Below are positions 11,601 through 21,092 of a stretch of 64,000 nt of DNA, piece by piece. Made by a program: the position numbers and the translations under genes. Within the stretch, counting starts at the first letter, position 1; every line of letters begins with the position of its first letter. The notes under the pieces were generated by a model, which was not told where the DNA came from, searched no databases, and saw nothing but the letters and a program-made list of their open reading frames with translations. The stretch is taken from the NCBI GenBank assembly GCA_964058845.1, contig CAXKVR010000423.1:24193-88192 (forward strand), written 5' to 3'. The DNA comes from Carex sylvatica. Its lineage: Eukaryota > Streptophyta > Magnoliopsida > Poales > Cyperaceae.

Positions 11601-12742
11601 GTAAAGTTTTAAAATTAAAGAAGGCCTTGTATGGCTTGAAGCAAGCTCCTAGAGCTTGGAACACACGGATTGACCAATACTTTAGATCGCACGGTTTCGT
11701 GCAATGCCCCTATGAACATGCGTTGTATGTGAAGATTAAAAATGGTGATAAGTTGATGGTGTCTTTATATGTTGATGACTTAATTTTTCTGGGTAGTAGT
11801 GGTGAAATGATTGAGGAGTTCAAAATGGCCATGAAGAGTGAGTTTGAAATGACCGATTTAGGACTTATGTCCTATTTTCTTGGTCTTGAAATAAAGCAAG
11901 GAGAAGAAGGCATTTTTGTAACACAAGAGGCCTATGCCAAGGAGATTTTGAAAAGGTTCAAGATGGAGGATTGCAAGCCAGTTAGTACTCCGGTTGATTG
12001 TGGCGTGAAGTTATCTCGACATGACAAAGGAAATGTAGTCGATGTGACATTATACAAGAGTCTAGTTGGAAGCTTGAGGTATTTGACATGCACTAGACCG
12101 GATATTTTATATGCGGTCGGCTTAGTTAGCCGGTACATGGAGGAGCCGAGCTCAACACATTGGAAGACTATCAAGCGGATTCTTCGTTACATCCGAGGTA
12201 CTCTAACTCTTGGTTTGTTTTATAACTCATCCACTAACAACTGTGCAATTTTTGGCTATTCGGATAGCGATTGGGGCGGAAACACAGATGATAGAAAGAG
12301 CACCTCGGGATTTGCATTTTACATGGGAGATACAGCATTCACGTGGCTTTCAAAGAAGCAACCGATCGTCACCCTTTCGACATGTGAAGCGGAATATGTC
12401 GCGGCAGCAGCGTGTGTGTGTCATGCGATTTGGTTGAGAGGGTTACTCAAGGAGATAAACTTTGCTCAAGAAGAGGCTACGCAAATTTATGTGGATAACA
12501 AGTCGGCAATCGAGTTGGCTAAGAATCCGGTCCATCATGAAAGAAGCAAGCATATTGATGTGAAGTATCATTTTATTCGAGAGCAAGTGACGGAGAAGAA
12601 AGTTGAGTTGATACATGTGGGTAGTGAAGATCAAGTTGCGGATATTTTTACGAAGCCATTACCAACCATGAAGTTTGAGAAGTTTAAAAAACTTCTGGGC
12701 ATGAAGGATGTAAAGGGAATCAAGTTTAAGGGGGTGTGTTGA
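8693..12742 (+). pseudogene. copia gag-pol polyprotein interrupted by one in-frame TGA
   Basis: From the ATG at 8693 the frame runs 1350 codons to the TGA at 12740-12742, broken only by TGA at 9968-9970 (codon 426). Domains in order: Gag (about 1-285), zinc knuckle CYNCGKYGHYASEC (287-300) after an Arg/Gly-rich stretch, protease WYLDTGASNHM (339-349), integrase with the HLRFGHMNF and CEGCVIGKH zinc-binding segments and D537, D600, E636 (the last two 35 residues apart), reverse transcriptase YVDDL (from residue 1026), and RNase H with YSDSDWGG and DRKSTSG. The TGA lies between protease and integrase. No other disruption was seen. Either it is a new nonsense mutation in a young copy or a readthrough site; the first is the simpler reading. 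The final stop uses LTR bases. Confidence 0.93.
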
Positions 12743-13182
12743 AATATTAAACTTAATTATGTAATAAAGTAAAGTTAATAGAATAAGTAGTGGAACTCCT
12801 TTGTTTCAGCAGTTGCAGAATTATTGGGCTGATTGATGAGGGGATATGAAAGATCAAACGATGTTTGTTTTGGCTGTATGACCTATGGATGGAAAGCTCT
12901 AGAAGTCTAGTTTCTGATGGTTCAAATTTCAAAACGTTTGGAGTTCCCTACAGAGAGTTATGGCTGTTTTAGTGGACAGGGGTCAGCTGAAACAGCTGCT
13001 GTTTAGTATTCTATTTTTAATACGAATTCTCTAGATACTTCTGTTGTCTTAGCCTATAAATAGAGTTGTAATCTGTTGTTTGAGATATAAGAAAGATACA
13101 AGAGTTTATATAAGAAAGATAGCTTGTTTTATCTATCTCTTTCCTGATCTCAAATTGTGATATCCACCATTCTCTTTTATCA
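12737..13182 (+). repeat. 3' LTR of the copia element
   Basis: Copy of the 5' LTR with the TATA box at 13055-13063. It is preceded directly by the purine-rich tract AAGGGGGTG (about 12728-12736), which primes plus-strand synthesis. Confidence 0.95.
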
Positions 13183-13990
13183 CTTTCATCCCTTCAAAAG
13201 GTAATCAAATTTGTGCATGCTGGCACATCTGGAAGCATAGGAACAGTATAATTTTTAGGGAAGAAAGGGTACCGCCATCTGTACTGGCAAATAGAATTAT
13301 AGGGGAGAGTTTTATTTGGGAGAGGCATTTTAATTAATTTTGTCTACAACGGATAAGCTGAAGGGGAGTGAGGGGCCCCTGCTATATGAGATTACAAATC
13401 ATGTAATATTGAAGGGATTTTATTTTAATACAGCCTTGACTGCATCAGTCAAGCTTTCAAAAAAAAAAAAAGGTAATCAAATTGAACCATTGATAAATTA
13501 GTTTCTAAAACCATCTAGAGATGAAATTCATAACCAAAATAATTAGAAAAGGAAATATTGGATCTCCTTGACGTACCCCCTATATTCAATTGCATTTCTT
13601 TTTTCCAATCACGCTATTAGTAATAATTTGTGAGGAGCCCGATAGTACAACATTTATGATCCGTCATTGTCATTTTGTTGGAAACCCTAAGCTATCCATT
13701 ATTTGCAACAAGAAATTCCAACTCACCGTATCAAACACCTTTTGTATATCTTCTTTTAAGATTACTAGCTGGATTTGTTGCTTGCGGGATTGTTAAAATA
13801 ACTATTGGCATAAATAAAACCTTTAGTAATTTGTCGACCTTTCATATAATATATATGTGTCATGTCCACCAAGTTGTGCAATATGTCTTGAAATCTATTT
13901 GCTGAGATCTTTGAAAAATATTTTTGTATACACACAAGACTTTTTTTTATGATTGGCATAAAATATGCCAACAAATGCATTAATAAAAAG
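13183..13990 (-). pseudogene. L1-type LINE relic, reverse transcriptase N-terminal part
   Basis: Minus-strand frames give ANRFQDILHNLVDMTH and YMKGRQITKGFIYANS (the conserved segment before the RT core), then FDTVSWNFLLQIMDSLGFPT (the KAFDTVxW motif with the first catalytic aspartate region), then a GVRQGDPIS-like segment with shifts. It is broken by stops and by a 256 bp LINE insertion at 13212-13467. This is the 5'-most piece (in LINE sense) of the relic that continues at 7948-8212 and 2510-3287. Confidence 0.8.
13212..13467 (+). mobile_element. 5'-truncated L1-type LINE insertion with poly(A) tail
   Basis: About 256 bp ending in an A run. The plus strand encodes a LINE ORF2 C-terminus (WHIWKHRNSIIFREER). 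It is flanked by a duplication of about 15-16 bp, AAAAGGTAATCAAATT, at 13196-13211 and 13468-13483. Severe 5' truncation, poly(A) and a long target duplication are the hallmarks of target-primed reverse transcription. It inserted into the older minus-strand LINE. Confidence 0.88.
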
Positions 13991-14159
13991 GTTTATATAC
14001 AAGGCCCTAAAGTTACTCTTATTCAGCTAATCTAATATTTACAAAATTACGACATCTCACTATTTACACAAAACTCGCTCAAAGGATAATTTCTATAGCC
14101 GTATCATTTATAAGACCATGTATTAATTTTCTTTTATTAGAGAATAATCTTATATTCAT
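13991..14159. other. Junction between two LINE relics, nothing recognised
   Basis: A+T-rich with no clear coding signal on either strand; it may be the decayed 3' end of the LINE at 14160-14800. Confidence 0.4.
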
Positions 14160-14800
14160 CTCTTGCCATAGGGCTCATACTCCAGCCGTCCAAATAGCAT
14201 CTCAGCGAGCCCTTTGCCTCTGTGTCAAGTTACAGTGTCTCCCGATCCAAGCCTGTAGGATTTCTCTTTTACTCCTAATCACCATGTTATGGTGAGCCCC
14301 CAAACCCCTTCAAAATCTCCTTGCGAAGGGACACTCTCACATTAGGTGATCCCTTGATTTCGTCACGCTGGAGTCACACAAGTGGCAACTTGACTGGACT
14401 ATGCATCATCTTATGTGGAAAACATCCTGTGTCAGGATCTTATCCTCCAGAATCAGTCAAACGAACCTCTATTGTATCGGAGATCTGAACCCCCGGTCGT
14501 GCATAGTTGTGTAAGCTGATGCACATGAAAATTTGCCTGTACTGGTCCACCGTCAAGAGATTTCAAAACTATTCTTGTCCATCGAGATTGAGTAGAAAGG
14601 AACCACTATTGCGAGATCTTTTATAAAAAGAGATGCATCTTATGTTGGTACTCTTAACTACTCTGCCGCAGTTATACCATACAATCTTCTTATAGTGTTA
14701 GCCCATAGTTTCATCCGATTAGCTTCCATTGTCCAAATTCATTTATTGGCCGTGCACAGGACTTATCGGCCTAAAATCTTGCGGTCTCCTCGCTTGCTTT
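14160..14800 (-). pseudogene. L1-type LINE relic, zinc-binding C-terminal domain
   Basis: Minus-strand frames show LQDKILTQDVFHIR, a CHLCDS motif and a DHL...ECPFA segment, the pattern of the zf-RVT domain that follows reverse transcriptase in plant LINEs. Since it lies on the 5' side (in minus sense) of the RT piece at 13183-13990, it cannot belong to the same LINE in normal order and is probably a second, independently inserted copy. Confidence 0.65.
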
Positions 14801-14811
14801 ATTTTTATATA

Positions 14812-14850
14812 CTAGTCAAGTGCCCGTGCGTTGCAACGGGGGTTGAAATA
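14812..14850. repeat. CCCGTGCGTTGCAACGGG near-palindrome
   Basis: The string TATACTAGTCAAGTGCCCG followed by TGCGTTGCAACGGG is a motif I associate with the ends of dispersed plant DNA transposons. No partner end or duplication was found, so the superfamily is not assigned. Confidence 0.35.
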
Positions 14851-15214
14851 TTATTTTGATCACTTTTTTTAAATAATTTCTTCATTATGTGTTCATCAAT
14901 AATAAAAGCAAATTATAACCTTAGAGCTTAATACTATATTACGGCATCTCCATTGATGCAGTTGATTTGCAATTGCAAACAACTATCCTGAAATAATTGA
15001 AATCAATTTCATTTCTTAATTGCAAAACTCCTGCATTAATGCAATTTGCAAATCAACATCTGAAAAATAATTTTGCATAAACTCAAATACATCCATGTAA
15101 AATTACAAATTAGAAAAATATAAGGAGAATAATGAAAATATTATTTTCACAAAGAAATCAGTGCCATCGTTGGAAAGGAGAAAGGGACGCATGGGGAAGG
15201 AAATTCATATTATC

Positions 15215-15449
15215 TGTGATATCTTAAATTTTGCCTCGACTTTTTGGAAAATCTAAACCGTTCAAATACAGTCTACACGAATCTCGAAGCTCAATAATAC
15301 TTTCTGCACGAATAGGCACGCAAAAGTTGAGATATCCAGAGCCGTTCAAATACTTTCTGCACGAATCTCGAAGCTCAAATAATACTGGCCCCTGCGCTAC
15401 CCCCGAATAGGCACCGGCCACGTGGGTCAAGCAAAAGTTGAGATATCTC
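15215..15449. mobile_element. MITE copy, partner of the neighbouring inverted copy
   Basis: Contains 15344-15449, which is an exact inverse copy of 15478-15583 (106 bp arms). Its outer part (15229-15343) is a more decayed internal repeat of the same family, with recurring TTCAAATAC and CACGAATCTCGAAGCTCAA boxes. The expected terminal CCTCT box is missing at its inner end. Confidence 0.65.
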
Positions 15450-15471
15450 GGGAAAACGCGGACTCCGCGTA

Positions 15472-15632
15472 TCCTCTGAGATATCTCAACTTTTGCTTGA
15501 CCCACGTGGCCGGTGCCTATTCGGGGGTAGCGCAGGGGCCAGTATTATTTGAGCTTCGAGATTCGTGCAGAAAGTATTTGAACAGTTGAGATTTTTCATA
15601 AAGTCACGTAAAGTTTGAGATACCTCAGAGGA
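15472..15632. mobile_element. MITE with TA target duplication
   Basis: A 161 bp element with ends TCCTCTGAGATATCTCAA and, on the other strand, TCCTCTGAGGTATCTCAA. It is flanked by TA (15470-15471 and 15633-15634), which suggests a Tc1/mariner-type MITE, though the terminal sequence is not the usual Stowaway one. A related copy is at 20293-20443. Confidence 0.7.
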
Positions 15633-16996
15633 TATGAATTCGAAAAAGTTGGAAACAGTAGAAAACGTGTGGAAAAAAGAAGATTCAGTGATACAATTTC
15701 TGTGTGGCATTATATGTAGCATGGATATAAATCACTAAATTTAGATTTTTACACGTTTGACAACATGAAACAGGTGTATAAAATCAAAATTATTTATTAA
15801 AGGTTGAAATTAAGATCTGTTTTGATGAGTGGCTGAGATTTATAGAATCAACGGCTCAGATCTTCTCTGGACAAATAAGGGTTGGATTCCAAAAAAATAT
15901 GCATGCTATTTAGTAGGGAGGATGTCGGCCATGATGATGTCTGAATTTTTTTTATAAAATTCTACTGAAAATCTAGCAGGACTAGATCTTTTGTTGCTCG
16001 GTAATTCTTGAATTGCATAATTTCTTGGACCGAAATGTTATCTTCTAAATTTTGCATCTCCATTTGTCGATACAAATTACTCCAGTAAATATGTGGCATT
16101 TTCTTTGACTTGGCTCCCATTAAAATTTTGAGGAAAATCGAAAAAAAATATTGGCTTTAGCTTTCTGATCACTTTTCGGCACTGTCTTGAATTCCAAATA
16201 AAATGGGATCTCTGCAACTGCAAGACCTTCCAAAATTAGCTTGTTTAATATGTTTGGCTGGACATCATATGATTCATATCCATATGTGCAGAATAACTAA
16301 TGTTTTCGATTTATGTGCGCAAATTGAGAAAAGAATGAGAATTAAAGTATCATACTCGGGTCTTTTGGGCTTGATCTGAAAAGGGAATTGAGTTTTGACG
16401 CAAATCATATATAAAGTTGAATCTAAACTGTTGATCTGTATTGTAAATAGTGCATATGAATTTAGAACTTAATAAATTCAATTAAAAGATCCCATAATCT
16501 AAATTATTTGTGTATATTTTGGCACAAATCATATAGTAATTTAGATATGATTTTAAATAAGATTTTGTCAACTCTTTGGGCAAAAAGATTTGTCTCGTAA
16601 AAAAATAGATAGGAAAAAAAAAGATTTATTTTATATTGCTCCTGCGGAGAATAAGATCTAAAATTGATATACCGTAATAATAACTGCTTAGGGCGTCCTC
16701 CAGAAGGCTGTCGCACAGAAGAAGCGGAACGCGCTCGTGTTATTCTGTCTACATCCCGAATTGGGGGGACGAATTTTAGATCTTTGTACGTAGAATTACC
16801 CATGCAGCATTAGTGTTTTCCTTCCTCTCCTCCTCTCCGATTTCTTCGTTTCTGGAGCGAGTAAGCATGGCGGGCAACTCTGGTCAGAGAGCGTCTCCCC
16901 TTTCTTCCCTTTAATGAAGGATTTCTCCCCCTAATTAGAGCACATCCTTAGGAACTGAATCTTGAAGATCCTGCTCAATGAATTCATTGGTTCATC
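15633..16996. other. Intergenic, no gene recognised
   Basis: A+T-rich. A denser patch at about 16690-16800 reads on the minus strand as a short ORF starting MGNSTYKDLKFVPPIRD that I could not assign. A short leader-like stretch with ATGGCGGGCAACTCTGG lies near 16867. Neither is supported as a gene. Confidence 0.45.
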
Positions 16997-17927
16997 TGTT
17001 GGGAAATCATAAAGATCAAACAATTACACCTTATTTAGAGATTAAACACGTACATCTCATCTAGAGATCAAACACTTACACTCCGGAAAAGAATAAACAA
17101 TCCCCACCTTAACCTAAGGACTGTCCTATGTCTAAAGTCAACCATAAACTCAAATCTGAAATGCATAATATAATACCTGATTCCATAGATGTTTTCATGG
17201 AATAACTCGGTCTTTTGAGAGACCGTCTACCGTTTATGTGAGCGCGAGACAAGTTTTCAATGGTAATAAGTCCTCTTCTTGTCGATTCGTTGTATAGTTA
17301 TAGGAATAGATCTTTCAAGACAGCAAGACGTGGTCCTTGAGAGATCATCTCCATTATTTTTAATGGATCTGTCATATCTTTTCTTTGATGGTGGAAGAAG
17401 AAGATAAGACACTCAGATTCTGTCTAAAATAACTGTTGTTCAAAAATCTGAGTTGTGTTGTGTCTTGTACCTTGGAGACTCATCCTTATATAGAACACAT
17501 CTGACACTATGCGTGCGGCCGCATGAAAATTAGTGCGGCATCACAAACGGCCAAACATGTTAACAAAATTGCCTTTCTTTCAGCCCACGTTCCCAAGTCT
17601 AAAATTAACCTGCCCAGTTTGTGCTACCCTGTCTGGCCGCACGGATGGTCGCACAACTGCTTCTAAGGTTTAATACAAAACTATGGGATTTAGTGCGGCC
17701 ATGCCTGACCACACAAACGGTAGCACAAAATTTGTGCCCTCCTGCTGGGCCGCACAAGCTCTCTGTTTCCAGTCCAACTCGATGTCCATCTTTGCACATT
17801 TACTCTGATTTTGTGCAGTCTCATAAAGTTGCACAAACTCCTGAATAAGTAGTTTTCTAAATTGCAAATCTCAGTTCATCAATTATTTGATTTTTGTCTA
17901 AATTATTATATACATTTATGGATCACA
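16997..17927 (-). mobile_element. Putative solo LTR (copia-like), minus strand
   Basis: Read on the minus strand it starts TGTGATCCATAAATG and ends GATTTCCCAACA. A TATA box within TCTATATAAGG (minus strand, near 17493-17503) sits upstream of a leader-like region. The promoter-proximal part (about 17510-17820) carries repeated GTGCGGCC / GGCCGCAC-like boxes. No internal region or matching second LTR is present. I could not find a convincing 5 bp duplication, so the borders are tentative. Confidence 0.5.
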
Positions 17928-20292
17928 CCCTATTAAATACATAGATTGTCTAGCATCTTAATTTAATATTAGATTACTTAATTGTGACAATCACATATGA
18001 TAATATACAATTTATAATTATATTATATACATGCTCAACGTTAGATTATAATTCAACATTATTTGTTCAGTTTTGAACTATTATAATTGAAATAGAAAAT
18101 ATAATTATGTCTTTTAAAAATTCAAACATATTTTACACTTCAATTATGACTATTCAAATTTGAATGAATGAACGAATAAATTCAATGGATAGAATTTTCT
18201 GCTCATATGTGAATAAGAGATTCGATTTCAATTAATAAACCCAGATACTATTTGTCTATAAAACATAATTAGAACAATATAAGCTTTAGAGATGATGGAG
18301 AAATATCAGATTCTTTATATTTTGACAGAATCGCCAAGTCTCGTTTCCTTTGACGGTTAAGCACGACATTTTAACGCAACTTTCGTTGCATACGTATAGA
18401 CTTCTGATCTGACATCATGCAGCTTTGTTTCGTGGGATGTTTCAGGGAGCACGTGTAAACTACAATATAAATATATGAGCAGAAAAATAATATTATCTAC
18501 TCAACTATAATTATTTTTCAAGTTTCGTTTTAAAAATAAAAATTAAATATTGCAGAAAAAAAAATTGAGATAAAATCTATCTAATATAATTCAATATAAA
18601 AAAATATATATATACATAAATTTTAGTGAGTGAGATTAAAATGTCTCATTATTTTCTTGTCCCAGTAATATCTCACATCTTTATCTATGTTTTTAAATTT
18701 CAAAAATCGATCCAAACCGGTCAACATGATCTCCATATTAAAATGTGCTTGGAGATTAAATTTTATATTTTTTTGAAACTTTTTTTTTATCATTTTTTAG
18801 ATAAATACAAAATCATTATTTTTAAATTGTCCAAAATATTATTAAAAACAATAATTTTCTGCCTTTAAGTTATCTCTCATAGATCTTTTTAGTTTTAGTA
18901 GATTGTTTTTCGGACTTCATCTCAAAATAAAATTATATATTGCAAAAACATTTTGTTTTTTAAATTGAGACATATACTATCGGATAAAATATAACATTAA
19001 AAAGATATAAAAAAATTTCAATATATAATCACATTATAAAGTAATAAATTTCTTACAATAAATTAAGTATATTTCATATAACGGTGAACGTTTATTTGTA
19101 AATTAAAGCGTTAAATAATTTTCAGCATACTTGATTTACCTAGCTTCGAAAATACTTGATGATTTGACAAGTCTTATATTTGAGATTTAATTACCTTTAT
19201 GTAATATCATTTAATAACTAATTCATAGCTAGCCCGCTTTTGGCAACTAGCCTACTGGAAAAATAATATATACCTTCATACTACTTTATGTTGGTTGTTA
19301 AATAAAATTTTCTCTTCCGATCCACTATAATTTCCAAATAGAAAAATAAAATGTATCTGTTGTAAAATAAGAAGGTCAATGATTATTCTCCGTCAATTTT
19401 AATTGAAAAATACAACTATTTTTATTTTATTGCCTCACATCCGGAACTTCCACAATGCTGAAACCAAATTAAGTACAAAATCGGGACCATTATGCATATA
19501 TTTTCCAGTTACGTAGTTATCACATTTCAATTGCTTTCTACGACGTAGCAATCAAACTTCAATAATGTTAGAATGATAAGTGTGCCGAATTTACCCTAAA
19601 CAAAGCATAAAGTTGCTAACCCATATGATACTGGTTTGGCAAAAAGGAATTTTATATTTATATTTGTTAATAATTAATTTCATATGCTGAGAATTTTTAT
19701 GGTACTTAGTTCTTGCTTGTTAAGTTAATTAATAGACAGATAACAAATTAATATTGATTAGAAAAATGTTATGATTTCCAAAAGCTATTATAACCGCACC
19801 TCCTAACAAATTTAATAGAAAAAAAAATCTTATAATTTTATCTAACTTTCGTTATATTATACAACAAAACATATAATATTTGTTGGACTTATTTTTTCTA
19901 GAAGTCCCTAGTTATAAATACTGTAAGAAATGAAGTAGAACTAGAACCCTTAAACTCATATCAACTTTTGGTGAGCTTAAATGGATCTTTGAAAAGTTAT
20001 TATATATAAGATTTTATAGATATTGATATTTTAGATAAGAATATATAAATAACTCTTTACTTTATTCATATTTAGCATTTTTTATATACTATTTTTCGAG
20101 GATTGAACTTTCGTCTATTTTTCGTGTGTTTCTCGACTTGCGCCACTGTGTTAAACCCGGAGTTTTTGAGTTTAACAAATTAATTGAAGCTTTTCTGACT
20201 TTTTTTTAATAAAGTTTTTTCTGACCCAAACATGCCTCCGGGCTCTGGCAAACATATCAGAGACCAATTGACCAATCGCTATTCGCCGTGGA
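17928..20292. other. Intergenic, no gene; one MITE fragment
   Basis: Very A+T-rich. Positions about 18695-18775 match part of the 416 bp MITE at 4328-4743 (shared GATCCAAACCG and TGTGCTTGGAGA boxes). Otherwise nothing is recognised. Confidence 0.5.
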
Positions 20293-20443
20293 CTCCCCCT
20301 CATACTTTGCGTGACCGACGTGTCCGGTGCCTATTCGAGGATAGAGTAGGGCAGTATTATTTGAGCTTTGAGATTCGTGTATAACCTATTTGAACGGTTG
20401 ATATATTCCAAAAGTCACGCAAAATATGAGATATCTCAGAGGA
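20293..20443. mobile_element. Diverged copy of the TA-flanked MITE family
   Basis: Shares the internal GTGCCTATTCG, CAGTATTATTTGAGCTT and GAGATTCGTG boxes and the right end ATGAGATATCTCAGAGGA with the element at 15472-15632. The left end is decayed. It lies directly upstream of the DUF4050 gene leader. Confidence 0.65.
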
Positions 20444-20469
20444 TTTGAATTGCAATACGCCTCGGCTTG

Positions 20470-20973
20470 GTTCTTAATCTTTTCCTTCTATTATTTTTTG
20501 TATTTCTATTCCTGAATCCCACAACCTCGCCTGACCTGTTATACGGTAATACGGATAAGCAAATCGTATAGCCCCTTTCCTCTCTTTCTGCCCTTTCCCT
20601 TTCTCTACTGTTCCTCTTTCTGTCTCTCGCTATTTGTTTATTTTTATCCTTTACCAAATTTGGAGCGATTAGCGATTCATTCGGCTTGCAAGTGGTAAGC
20701 TCCTTGTGCCTTTCTCCTTTCTTCATTTTCTTCTCTTTGCCTAAATTTACAATCGGGGCTTCTCAAATTCGGAGATGATTCGGTAATAGATTGGATCTGA
20801 ACTGTTTGATTCTATATATTAGGTAGATTCTGAATCTTCAATTGGGGTTGCGTAATTAGGTTCAAGAAGAGGCTCTGAGTTTAAGAGCGTCAATTGGCAC
20901 TAATTTGAGAGGTGCAAGAGGTTTTCATGCACGTAAGCAGATCGGTTTCTGCTTGGATCCGACGATTTTTTGC
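20470..20973 (+). promoter_or_regulatory. Probable 5' leader and leader intron of the DUF4050 gene
   Basis: A CT-rich stretch (about 20570-20640) typical of plant leaders is followed by CAAGTG/GTAAGCTCC near 20695, a good splice donor. The coding start is at 20974. The transcription start is not identifiable from sequence alone. Confidence 0.45.
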
Positions 20974-21054
20974 ATGCATGGGGTATGTCTACTCCCTCTC
21001 TTTTCAAGTTAAAACTTCATCTTTATTTGAGCTATAGTTCCTAGGAGGTCCCCT

Positions 21055-21092
<38 letters not shown>

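Larger units (their letters stand above)
8213..13182 (+). mobile_element. Ty1/copia LTR retrotransposon, recent insertion
   Basis: A complete 4970 bp element with TG...CA LTRs of 446 bp (8213-8658 and 12737-13182) that I find identical on reading. It is flanked by the 5 bp duplication CTTTC (8208-8212 and 13183-13187). The primer-binding site, gag-pol region in PR-INT-RT-RH order and a purine-rich tract before the 3' LTR are all present. Identical LTRs mean insertion was recent. It lies in an old LINE. Lineage within copia is not assigned. Confidence 0.97.

Noticed and set aside
16504..16803. A minus-strand ORF starting MGNSTYKDLKF with a denser coding-like patch
   Set aside because: I suspected organelle-derived DNA or an exon relic but could not recognise the protein, so no call is made. 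A BLASTX search would decide.
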